From Candidatus Muproteobacteria bacterium (GTDB lineage Bacteria > Pseudomonadota > Gammaproteobacteria > Acidiferrobacterales > Sulfurifustaceae), in contig JAHFQD010000008.1 in assembly GCA_023266455.1 (NCBI GenBank), positions 1-15,903 on the forward strand: a DNA stretch of 15,903 nucleotides, read 5' to 3'. A program made the position numbers and the translations under genes. Below are positions 7,325-14,405 of this stretch, in pieces (the first letter of the stretch is position 1; each line of letters opens with the position of its first letter). The notes beneath the pieces were generated by a model, which saw only the letters and a program-made list of their open reading frames with translations, was not told where the DNA came from and searched no databases.

Positions 7325-7327
7325 CGT

Positions 7328-8002
7328 ATGGACATAGACCAACTTCGAAAAATGCTGGAGCAAGCCAACGTATTACTTGTTCAAGTGGAGGGAAGTACGT
7401 CGGTCAATAAGACGCTGGACTTCACCGCAAGTGGCGCGCTAGAGGAATACATTGGAGCACTGAAAGTACTCCATGCCCCAATCGTTTATGTATTTACAGA
7501 ATCTCTGGAAGAAGAAGATTTCATCTACCAGGGCTTAGAAAGCGAATCGGTCGACGACGAAGATGAGGGTGCGGAAAGTAGTGCCCTTGATTTGTGCTCA
7601 GTGGACTCCGAACTGGAGAAATTCAGGAGCCGGATCGGACAAATTGGAGAGTTCAGGCTCTGCGCACCAATACCTTCGCATCAACTGAATTTCTTCATTC
7701 AAGAAACCTGGTATGAAGATTTTTTGACTCGCCTGGACGATGCCACGCAACGCGTTGATGAAGAACACAATGCGTTGCGTTCTGATGCTGACGCACAAGA
7801 AGAGCTGAAGGTAAAAACGCTGGTGGCTTCGTTGCATAAACTAATCGATGATAGCGCCTTCGTGCGCTTGCGTACCCAGAAAGCGATGCTGGCCTATGCG
7901 CACGAGCATATCAATGGTATTGAGGAATTCGATCAAAGCATCGTTAAGGAAGAGATTCAGAATATCCGCGCAAAGCTGATGGCCAGAGGCTTGGCGCGAT
8001 AA
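7328..8002 (+). CDS. Acidic hypothetical protein paired with the AAA ATPase
   Basis: I do not recognise this 224-residue protein. It begins three bases after the ATPase stop, so the two are almost certainly co-translated. It has an N-terminal helical segment, a mixed hydrophobic stretch (APIVYVFTESL), a strongly acidic linker (VDDEDEGAESS), a central part containing PIPSHQLNFFIQETWYEDFL, and a long charged helical C-terminus. There is no signal peptide, membrane segment or obvious catalytic motif. Its position suggests a partner, inhibitor or sensor for the ATPase. Just past the stop, after a run of six A's, another frame stays open for 18 charged residues (DKKLEERREKKQSSAQKW, ending at 8054). 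This could mean a slightly longer ancestral C-terminus lost to a frameshift. Confidence 0.75.
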   Translation: MDIDQLRKMLEQANVLLVQVEGSTSVNKTLDFTASGALEEYIGALKVLHAPIVYVFTESLEEEDFIYQGLESESVDDEDEGAESSALDLCSVDSELEKFRSRIGQIGEFRLCAPIPSHQLNFFIQETWYEDFLTRLDDATQRVDEEHNALRSDADAQEELKVKTLVASLHKLIDDSAFVRLRTQKAMLAYAHEHINGIEEFDQSIVKEEIQNIRAKLMARGLAR

Positions 8003-8313
8003 AAAACTTGAAGAGCGACGGGAGAAGAAGCAGTCATCGGCGCAGAAATGGTAGCCCGGAGGTGCCCATTAATCCGTGGGAAGTCTATCCACCTGAACGA
8101 GGCGTCCGTGGAATTGGGGGATTCAGTTATTGGATTTGGGGGCCACGCCGCGCTTTGCCAATGTATTTTCGAGCAACGTAAACACCATCTCTTTTGTAGA
8201 AACGTTTGGCGCACTTATCTGATTAAGAGAAATTAGAATCCGAATTGGATTTGCGATTTGTAATAAGTCGCTACTAAAACTTTTTCCGTTTGGGTTGTGC
8301 AGGAGAATCCGTG
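8003..8313. other. Non-coding or degenerate stretch between accessory block and envelope operon
   Basis: These 311 bases separate the plus-strand accessory genes from the minus-strand envelope operon. No convincing gene is present. Frames on both strands are open across 8048-8214, for example a plus-strand 62-residue frame with LGDSVIGFGGHAALCQ and a minus-strand 85-residue frame running into the previous gene. Neither has a ribosome site. The pattern suits a dispersed repeat or the tail of a decayed gene. The right part (8230-8310) is A/T-rich with no clear hairpin. Confidence 0.4.
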
Positions 8314-8610
8314 TTACGCGATATTCTCCGTCATGTAAAACGTGTGTTCAGCAACCAAAGGTTTCAATTGCCGAATGATGGCGTCATAGATTGGTCCGGC
8401 AACGTAGCGTTCAGAATGCGCCGGCGACTGCCACCAATACAGCAATATTAATCGGCTGGGATCCGTCAGCTCGCGATTGACTTCCATTCGTTTGAGCCCC
8501 TCGACTTTACGAATGGCTGGCAGTACCTCGAGCGTGAGATCAAGCAAGGCGTCCTCTTCCCCGTGTTTGGCTTTCAAGATCGCGATTGCTCGATATTCGG
8601 TATCGTTCAT
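8314..8610 (-). CDS. ABM-domain protein (putative YgiN-like monooxygenase)
   Basis: This 98-residue protein has the dimeric alpha-beta barrel of the antibiotic-biosynthesis-monooxygenase (ABM) family. Its first strand is YRAIAILKAKHGEEDALLDLTLEVLPAIRKVEGL, its central strand is SRLILLYWWQSPAHSERYVAGP, and its last strand is HTFYMTEN. Small members such as YgiN act on quinols and others degrade haem; the substrate here cannot be assigned. The start at 8610 has AGAGGA eight bases ahead (8619-8624), overlapping the dgkA stop, and only 13 bases separate the two genes. It is therefore the last gene of the minus-strand envelope operon. Why an ABM protein travels with DgkA is not evident. Confidence 0.8.
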   Translation of the reverse strand: MNDTEYRAIAILKAKHGEEDALLDLTLEVLPAIRKVEGLKRMEVNRELTDPSRLILLYWWQSPAHSERYVAGPIYDAIIRQLKPLVAEHTFYMTENIA

Positions 8611-8623
8611 ATTACTAGTCCTC

Positions 8624-9007
8624 TTATTCCGGCCAGAGCACGCATAACCAAATCATCACCGCAATAATAAGACTAAAAAATACGGCGGCGCTGCCCATGT
8701 CTTTAGCGCGACCGAGGAGTACGCGGTGTTCGAGGGATACGGCGTCAGCGAGCGCTTCAAGACCGGAGTTCAATAATTCTACGACTAGTACAAATAACAT
8801 CGAGCCGATAAGCAGGAGCGCCGGCCAACGGCCGCGATTGATCCATGTCCAGATGGCGATCGGCATAAGCGCGACGGCAATCGCTACTTCTTGGCGAAAT
8901 GCTGCTTCATGGCGCCACGTCGCGCGTATGCCGGACATCGAGTAGCGGGCGGCGGCGATAATGCGGCGCCAGCCGCCTTTGCTTTTGTATTGTGTCGCGT
9001 CATTCAT
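8624..9007 (-). CDS. dgkA: Diacylglycerol kinase DgkA
   Basis: DgkA is a small trimeric inner-membrane kinase that rephosphorylates diacylglycerol to phosphatidic acid with ATP, returning lipid to phospholipid synthesis. The 127-residue product shows the family order: amphipathic N-terminus with SMSGIRATWRHEAAFRQE, three membrane helices (VAIAVALMPIAIW, LLLIGSMLFVLVVELLNS, AAVFFSLIIAVMIWLCVL), and the catalytic region VELLNSGLEALADAVSLEH...GRAKDMGSAAV. I chose ATG 9007, which overlaps the upstream transferase stop (ATGAATGA) and implies translational coupling; a GTG at 9019 is the alternative. It sits downstream of a phosphoglycerol-transferase-like enzyme, whose reaction would generate its substrate. 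Confidence 0.96.
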   Translation of the reverse strand: MNDATQYKSKGGWRRIIAAARYSMSGIRATWRHEAAFRQEVAIAVALMPIAIWTWINRGRWPALLLIGSMLFVLVVELLNSGLEALADAVSLEHRVLLGRAKDMGSAAVFFSLIIAVMIWLCVLWPE

Positions 9008-10925
9008 GAGTGGATACACGTTTGGTTGAAGTGGCAGCGCGGTGTTCGCGCAACATTTCGGACGTGGACTGATAATTCGCGATCGCTTGCCGTACGAGAG
9101 TAGTCGCCTTCGCGTCGTCTAAGGCGATCGGTGAACCGTTATCGGCTCGCACGACGTTTACTCGTTGTTTCGGAGAAAGCTCCACCACCATCCCATCGCG
9201 AAGCATGCCCACGGTAAGGTAGTTAGACATGAAAGCGCGTTGATGCTGACGGCCTTCCGACAAGATGTCATGTCCATAGAAGTGCGAGGTATAGCCGATG
9301 TTTAGCAGCGCTAATATCGTCGGCGCGACGTCGAGTTGCGAAGCGAGGGTATCGATTCGTCTCGCTGGCACAATTCCCGGCGCGTAGATAATCATCGGTA
9401 TGTGGTAGTTCTCGGGCGACAAATTCGCGCGTCCGCGACCATGGGATGTGTGATCGGCGACTAATATAAAGACCGTGTTTTTAAACCAAGGACGCGTCGC
9501 TGCGTCTTTTATAAATTGCCCGATGGCCCAGTCGGTATATTTAACAGCGCCGTCTCGATTTTTGCCTGAAGGGATATCGATTCGTTCTACCGGATACGTG
9601 AAAGGGCGGTGGTTCGAAGTCGTCATAACGTGCGCGAATACTTTCTTCCCGGCCAAAACGCGCTGATCGATTTCCCGCACGGCCAAACGGAATAAGTCCT
9701 CGTCGGCGACACCCCAGATGGTTTCGTGCGAAATGTCTTTTTTGTCGATGGCGGTGCGGTCGATCACGGTATAACCGTTGCCACCGAAAAAATCTTGCAT
9801 GTTGTCGAAGTAGCTATACCCGCCGTAGACGTAAATCGACTCGTAACCTTGATCGCGAAAAACACCACCGATGGTTTGGAATCCTTTATTGTTCTTCCGT
9901 ACCGGCACCGCATGGCCGGGTGTCGGTGGAATCGAGAGCGTTAAAGCTTCCAGCCCGCGCACCGTGCGTAATCCCGTGGCGTATAAATTGGTGAACATCA
10001 TTCCTTGCGCGGCGAATCGATCCAGGTTCGGTGTCAATCCTTTGAGGCCGCCATACGATTCGACATAGTCGGCGCCGAGACTTTCGATAGACACTAGAAC
10101 GACGTTGAGTGGTTTAGCAGCGCCTACGGTGTTTATTTTGCGTTCGATAATCCAAGAGTCAGTCCATCGACTACCCGGCAAATGCGCTTGCACCTCGCGA
10201 CGAACGTCTTCCGCGGGCAGTACTTTGTAAAAAGCGCTGTAGTCGAGATCGTTACTACGAAACGCCCGCATGAATTCGTAATACCCATTCGCTGCCAGCT
10301 CGCGTACCGACGGTGTCGCGATCTTTTCGTGTAGCGCGTCATCGATCAGGTAGAAGGAGCATACCGGCAAGGCGAAAACGGCTCCGCTAATGGCGGTGCG
10401 CCATCGCAGACGGCCGCCATCGCCGCTCGCGGCGCGCCAAAGTGGTTTGCGAAAGAAAAAGAAAAATGCGGCGGTAATCAATCCGAGAACGCCCAGAATC
10501 GCGCCGACGGGGTACGATTCACGGATATTCCCCGAAACTTCGCGCATGTAGATCAAGTAATCGACCGCGATGAAATTAAAGCGCGAAGAGAATTCGTTCC
10601 AAAAAATAAATTCGGATATGACGACGAACAACATTCCGAAAGTAGCCAGCGCGAAGCAAACGCCAACGACGGTGGCATGTGCCTTACGACCCCAAGCGTT
10701 ATTCGGCCACACCAGCGCCAACAACGCGAAGAAGGGCAGTACATAACAGAGTGCAGCGAGATCATAGATAGCGCCGACGCCGAATATTTGCAGTAAATGC
10801 AACGGCATGACGTTGTCGACGTTACGATCGAATACGATCAGACCAGCACGTGCGAGAGTATTGACGACAAGGAAAACGCCAGCGACCCAAAACAAGGTCA
10901 CATAGCGGAGAGGAATTTTTTTCAT
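9000..10925 (-). CDS. LTA synthase/OpgB-like phosphoglycerol transferase (sulfatase fold)
   Basis: This membrane-anchored alkaline-phosphatase-superfamily enzyme has a large periplasmic catalytic domain. Counting from ATG 10925, about five hydrophobic helices fill residues 5-195 and the catalytic domain starts near residue 270. Key positions are E281 (SIESLG, metal ligand), T321 (TGLRTVRG, the likely threonine nucleophile as in LtaS), the substrate-pocket H439 (SNHRPF), and D491-H492 (VADHTSHG, metal ligands). The family moves phosphoglycerol from phosphatidylglycerol to glucans or teichoic acid, or phosphoethanolamine to lipid A; SNHRPF and the DgkA neighbour favour phosphoglycerol. A TTG at 10955 could add ten residues, and neither start has a strong ribosome site. 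The stop overlaps the dgkA start by eight bases. Confidence 0.88.
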   Translation of the reverse strand: MKKIPLRYVTLFWVAGVFLVVNTLARAGLIVFDRNVDNVMPLHLLQIFGVGAIYDLAALCYVLPFFALLALVWPNNAWGRKAHATVVGVCFALATFGMLFVVISEFIFWNEFSSRFNFIAVDYLIYMREVSGNIRESYPVGAILGVLGLITAAFFFFFRKPLWRAASGDGGRLRWRTAISGAVFALPVCSFYLIDDALHEKIATPSVRELAANGYYEFMRAFRSNDLDYSAFYKVLPAEDVRREVQAHLPGSRWTDSWIIERKINTVGAAKPLNVVLVSIESLGADYVESYGGLKGLTPNLDRFAAQGMMFTNLYATGLRTVRGLEALTLSIPPTPGHAVPVRKNNKGFQTIGGVFRDQGYESIYVYGGYSYFDNMQDFFGGNGYTVIDRTAIDKKDISHETIWGVADEDLFRLAVREIDQRVLAGKKVFAHVMTTSNHRPFTYPVERIDIPSGKNRDGAVKYTDWAIGQFIKDAATRPWFKNTVFILVADHTSHGRGRANLSPENYHIPMIIYAPGIVPARRIDTLASQLDVAPTILALLNIGYTSHFYGHDILSEGRQHQRAFMSNYLTVGMLRDGMVVELSPKQRVNVVRADNGSPIALDDAKATTLVRQAIANYQSTSEMLREHRAATSTKRVSTHE

Positions 10926-11098
10926 CAAATAGTGAATGAGTGGTCGAGAATGCAAAGGTAAATTAAGTAGGTTGAATCGAGCTTAGCGCGCTGAGCGTGT
11001 ATAGTCGTCAGACGGTTCGATGAAGAAGGTATGTCATAAAAAACGGCGGTGCAAGCTTCGCGTTGAAGTCGTTTACATCGTCCGTGTGCCAAGCGAGT

Positions 11099-11138
11099 TA
11101 GCCGGCAGGGCGTTTTAAAAAAAGCCCGCTAGGTTTTT
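11099..11138 (+). other. Imperfect hairpin with T-run in the leader of the PAP2 gene
   Basis: TAGC (11099-11102) and GGGC (11108-11111) pair with GCTA (11128-11131) and GCCC (11124-11127). A 5-base bulge lies on the left arm and an A-rich loop closes the stem. Five T's follow at 11134-11138, 35 bases before the PAP2 start. It could be a weak terminator or attenuator in the leader. The rest of the 247-base gap between the divergent genes shows no clear feature. Confidence 0.3.
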
Positions 11139-11172
11139 AAAGAGTGCCGAGTTCTTTTCAGAAAGGGAACAT

Positions 11173-12012
11173 ATGCGTCTCGGTTTTCTGCTCATAGGCG
11201 GCTTACTTTTCGTATGCGCTCCGGTTGTTGCGGATGACTTGCAACGACCTCCACTCGCCGCGACCACGGAAGTATCGTCTAACGGCGAAAGCCTGCGCGA
11301 ACCCAGATCCTTCGCCTCGCAACTGGTATACGACACAAAGTACATTTTTACCGCACCCACGCGATGGGATAGCGACGGTTGGACGCAGTTCGGTTTGGCC
11401 GCGGCGACCGTTTTAGGCGCGGCGATTTTGGCGGACAAACCTGAACGCGACCCCATCGATGATCGCGAAAACCGAATCGATAAACTGGCGAAAAAATTGG
11501 AACCGTTCGGGGGCAGTTACTCGGCGGTAACGCTCGCCGGTTTTTATGGAATTGGGAAATTAACCAACTCGCCGAAGGCGATGGCGGTAGGAGAGGATGG
11601 GCTTACCGCGAGTTTGATCGCTTCCGGGCTGATTTCTGGCGTAACGAAAGTCGTTGTCGGTCGCACACGTCCATCCAACACGTCCGACAAGACGGATTTT
11701 CATCCCTTTAGCGGCGATCATTCTTTTCCGTCGGGTCATACCACCCAGGCTTTTACCGTCGCCTCCGTCGTCAGCGCGCATTACGATTCACCTTGGGTAA
11801 GCACGGTGTCTTATACGGTGGCATCGCTAGTCGGTTACGCCCGTCACGAGCACAACGCGCATTGGACGTCCGATATTGTCGCCGGCGCCGCTATTGGATT
11901 GGCCGTCGGGCATACCGTGGTGAAATTAAATGAAGACAATCGCGGCGCGCGGATGTCCGCCGTTATTGGAGAAAGCGGTCCAATGATGGCATTAATGATC
12001 CCGTTGAAATAG
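11173..12012 (+). CDS. PAP2 family phosphatase, exported
   Basis: This 279-residue protein belongs to the type 2 phosphatidic acid phosphatase superfamily, which removes phosphate from lipid phosphates, undecaprenyl pyrophosphate or phosphorylated lipid A. All three motifs are intact: K159-x6-R166-P167 (KVVVGRTRP), P186-S-G-H189 (FPSGHTTQ) and R224-x5-H230-x3-D234 (ARHEHNAHWTSD). Residues 1-20 form a signal peptide or anchor ending VVA, and further hydrophobic helices lie at about 72-87, 140-157, 190-222 and 235-250. Mature enzyme would therefore face the periplasm from the inner or outer membrane. AAGGGA precedes ATG 11173. It is divergent from the phosphoglycerol-transferase/dgkA operon, and both concern envelope lipids. 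The substrate cannot be decided from sequence. Confidence 0.92.
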   Translation: MRLGFLLIGGLLFVCAPVVADDLQRPPLAATTEVSSNGESLREPRSFASQLVYDTKYIFTAPTRWDSDGWTQFGLAAATVLGAAILADKPERDPIDDRENRIDKLAKKLEPFGGSYSAVTLAGFYGIGKLTNSPKAMAVGEDGLTASLIASGLISGVTKVVVGRTRPSNTSDKTDFHPFSGDHSFPSGHTTQAFTVASVVSAHYDSPWVSTVSYTVASLVGYARHEHNAHWTSDIVAGAAIGLAVGHTVVKLNEDNRGARMSAVIGESGPMMALMIPLK

Positions 12013-12167
12013 AACGGGTTTTATTTCCAGTTGTTCTTGCGCCAACTACCGTATATGCAGAAAAACATAGTTCATCCTGTACGGTGCTATAAAAAGTAAG
12101 TAACTTGCTTGTCATTACATGCCGTAAGTGACGAGCAATTTCTCAAACTTTAATTTTCGGACACACC

Positions 12168-13190
12168 ATGAATAGATTATTCGCCTATTTATTCGCCGTC
12201 TTGCTGCTAAATCCAACTTATGTGTTGGGACAATCGGATTCAAAAAACGTATCGGATACAAATAGCGTCTCACCGCCCGTGGGCAAGCTCGTTTTTGGAA
12301 TCATGGCTCCTCGTGGTATGGAGCAGGCTATCCAGGGTTGGCGTCCGTTTACCGACGCGATGACGGCCGCGATACAAATACCGGTCGAGCTTGTCGCCGT
12401 GAAAGAATATAAAGAACTGGTGGAGTTGTTCAAACAAGGAAAGATCGATGTGGCGTGGTTGAGTAATTTGCCGGCGCTTGAGATCGTTGAATCGAAGAAA
12501 GGAGAGGTGTTCGCTGGCACGGTCTCCAAGGACGGACGTTCCTATTACAGATCGATACTGATTGTGCATAAGGACAGTAACATTCAATCAATTCAGGATA
12601 TTCTCAAAACAAATAAGACCTTGGTTTACGGCGACGGAGATGAAAAATCCACGTCCGGTCGTTTAGCGCCTTTGTATTATGGTTTTGTGCAAAATAAGGT
12701 GAACGATCTGACGTTGTTGTTCAAAGAAATAAAACACGGAAATTTCGAGGCCAACGCGATTCGCACAGTATTAAAGGAAGTCGACGTCGCTACGAACAAC
12801 GACATAGAACTGGGGTTCTTCAAAAACAAACACCCCGAATTATATGCGAAACTGCGTGTCATTTGGATGTCTCCGAATATTCCACAGAGTCCGCTTCTTT
12901 GGCGTAGCGATTTACCTCCCAAACTAAAACTCAAAATCAGCGATTTCGTGATCCATTACGGTAAAAACGAAACGGAACGCAATGTGTTGATGCAAGCCAA
13001 CGAATTGAGCGGATTTAAAAAGGCGTCTAATCGCCATCTGACTACTGTCGCCGATTTGGAAATGTTCAATGAATGGCGCAAGTTATGGAATAACCGGGAG
13101 ATCACTGCGACGCAAAGAGCGGCCTTGGAGCAGCAACTCAGTCAGCGCAGTAGTCGTTTAGAAATATATTTACGAGAGCAGAAAGAGTAG
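12168..13190 (+). CDS. PhnD-like periplasmic phosphate/phosphonate-family binding protein, orphan
   Basis: This 340-residue protein resembles the PhnD/PtxB family of periplasmic substrate-binding proteins for phosphonates, phosphite and related oxyanions. A signal peptide covers about residues 1-21, ending YVLGQ. The first lobe carries KLVFGIMAPRGMEQAIQGWRPF and a DVAWLSNLPALE segment. The hinge region has YGDGDEKSTSGRLAPLYYGF, matching the family's ligand-site D-x-x-S-T-S-G pattern. The last 40 residues are a charged helix (TATQRAALEQQLSQRSSRLE) beyond the usual fold. No ATPase or permease gene is adjacent, so it may act as a sensor or partner for a distant transporter or two-component system. 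The upstream ribosome site is weak. The following tRNA is on the same strand, 47 bases downstream. Confidence 0.85.
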   Translation: MNRLFAYLFAVLLLNPTYVLGQSDSKNVSDTNSVSPPVGKLVFGIMAPRGMEQAIQGWRPFTDAMTAAIQIPVELVAVKEYKELVELFKQGKIDVAWLSNLPALEIVESKKGEVFAGTVSKDGRSYYRSILIVHKDSNIQSIQDILKTNKTLVYGDGDEKSTSGRLAPLYYGFVQNKVNDLTLLFKEIKHGNFEANAIRTVLKEVDVATNNDIELGFFKNKHPELYAKLRVIWMSPNIPQSPLLWRSDLPPKLKLKISDFVIHYGKNETERNVLMQANELSGFKKASNRHLTTVADLEMFNEWRKLWNNREITATQRAALEQQLSQRSSRLEIYLREQKE

Positions 13191-13237
13191 TGAATTTATT
13201 GTAGATTTAACGACGATTAACTTAGTATCAATGATTC

Positions 13238-13314
13238 GCGCCCGTAGCTCAGCTGGATAGAGTACCTGGCTTCGAACCAGGTGGTCGGGAGTTCGAATCT
13301 CTCCGGGCGCGCCA
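13238..13314 (+). tRNA. tRNA-Arg (anticodon TCG)
   Basis: This 77-base gene has encoded CCA, acceptor stem GCGCCCG/CGGGCGC and anticodon loop CTTCGAA, giving TCG at 13272-13274 (expected to read CGA and CGG). It matches the tRNA-Arg(ACG) at 2535-2611 at 76 of 77 positions. Flanking sequence is unrelated. TTGTAG (13199-13204) and TAGTAT (13223-13228), 18 bases apart, are weak candidate promoter boxes. Confidence 0.96.
13275..13314. other. Probable attachment site in the 3' half of tRNA-Arg(TCG)
   Basis: A tyrosine integrase ends 13 bases beyond this tRNA and is read toward it, the standard layout for an element integrated at a tRNA 3' end. The crossover region is therefore expected within the tRNA between anticodon loop and CCA. 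The second copy (the other att site) should lie to the right, outside the window, so the exact core cannot be defined here. The same bases occur unchanged in tRNA-Arg(ACG). Confidence 0.55.
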
Positions 13315-13326
13315 TCTTTCAAAGAG

Positions 13327-14405
13327 TTACGTACTGCCGTTTCTCTCCGAGTCTGGCGTTGTAGCAGAACCGTCACCGACGTTTGTTTCAACCACACGTG
13401 GCCGAGACAATCGCTCTGCATATTCCCGTAAGTGATCGCTCGTCAGATGCGCATAACGCTGCACCATCTGCGGCGACTCCCACGAACCGAGTTCTCCTAA
13501 CACATTGAGTGGTGTGCCAAGCTGGACTAACCAGTATGTCGAAGATCATGCCAGCGGAAATCCTGAATACCCGCCTTCGCAAGTCCCTTACGCCACACTT
13601 TTGTGTTGCCATGTTTAATAGGACGAGGTGCTCGTGGTAGTTTCCCTTTTTTCGTCGGCGGCTGATACGTAAACACGCGCGTTGAATGTCTCCCAAGCTG
13701 ACGCCGCAGAACCAATACGGCATCCCCATTAAGCGGTACCGCAATCGCTCTACGGGCTTTCGCTTGGTCGGCATGTATCACTACGTGCCTACGTTCCAAA
13801 TCCACCTGCGACCACTCCAGATGCGTGACGTTGTTTTCACGGAGTCCCGTGGCCAGTGTAAAACGCACCATTTCAGCGAGGTGCTCCGGCAACGATACCA
13901 ACAGCCGATCAGCTTCATCACGCGTAAGCCAACGAATACGCCGTTTAGGCTCTGGAAGTAGTCGAACCCTTGGACTGCGATCCAGCCATTCCCACTCATT
14001 TACCGCTCGCCGTAAAATAGCTCGTAATACTTCAAGCATTCGGTTGACGGTAGCGTTCTTCACCTCGTCCTTGAGTCGCTCGGTCGTGATCACCTCCACG
14101 ACATCCTTACCGATTTCATCAAGGTACTTCCCACGCAGAAAGCGATCCAACCATCGCAGATGCAACTTATCGTCTTCATGACTCGCTTTATGCGATGTTT
14201 CGCGAAGCCATCGAACGGTTGCCTCCTGCCACTTCTTGCGCGGTTTCTCGCCGAGCTTCGCGACCCGCCAAACCTCGGCTTTCCATTTATCGTGAAGCTC
14301 CTGCGCCGCTACTCGCTCTTTAGTCCCAGTAGAGCGTTGTGCTCGTTTTCTATTTGGGCCGGTGAAACTGATCCAATAGACGTTACCGCGTCGATACAAG
14401 GCCAT
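13327..14405 (-). pseudogene. Tyrosine recombinase/phage integrase, frameshifted
   Basis: This was a site-specific tyrosine integrase. The intact first frame (14405 to 13527) has an N-terminal arm-binding region (MALYRRGNVYWISF), a SAM-like core-binding domain (residues 60-140) and the catalytic domain with R189 (ATGLREN), K216 and H286-x-x-R289 (HDLRHT). Immediately after HDLRHT the frame meets TAG. The next frame (13533 to 13327) continues with WLVQLGTPLNVLGELGSWES, then MVQRYAHL containing the catalytic tyrosine, and ends at TAA 13327-13329 after 68 residues. A family-typical junction would read HDLRHT-W-A-S-W-LVQLG, so about 10 bases appear to be missing between two TGG codons. The encoded enzyme lacks its tyrosine and should be inactive. 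Confidence 0.9.

Noticed and set aside
7957..8214. 85-residue minus-strand protein
   Set aside because: It overlaps the 3' end of a better-supported gene, lacks a ribosome site and has an unconvincing composition.
9475..10068. Plus-strand frames opposite the phosphoglycerol transferase
   Set aside because: They are shadows of a gene with complete catalytic motifs.
2612..13237. Whole region between the tRNA-Arg copies as one integrated island bounded by tRNA direct repeats
   Set aside because: The integrase lies outside it, beyond the second tRNA. Both copies are full-length functional tRNAs with different anticodons, and dgkA and the envelope genes look chromosomal.
13170..13421. Minus-strand frame containing GEIRTPDHLVRS
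   Set aside because: It is the antisense translation of tRNA-Arg, a well-known spurious protein.
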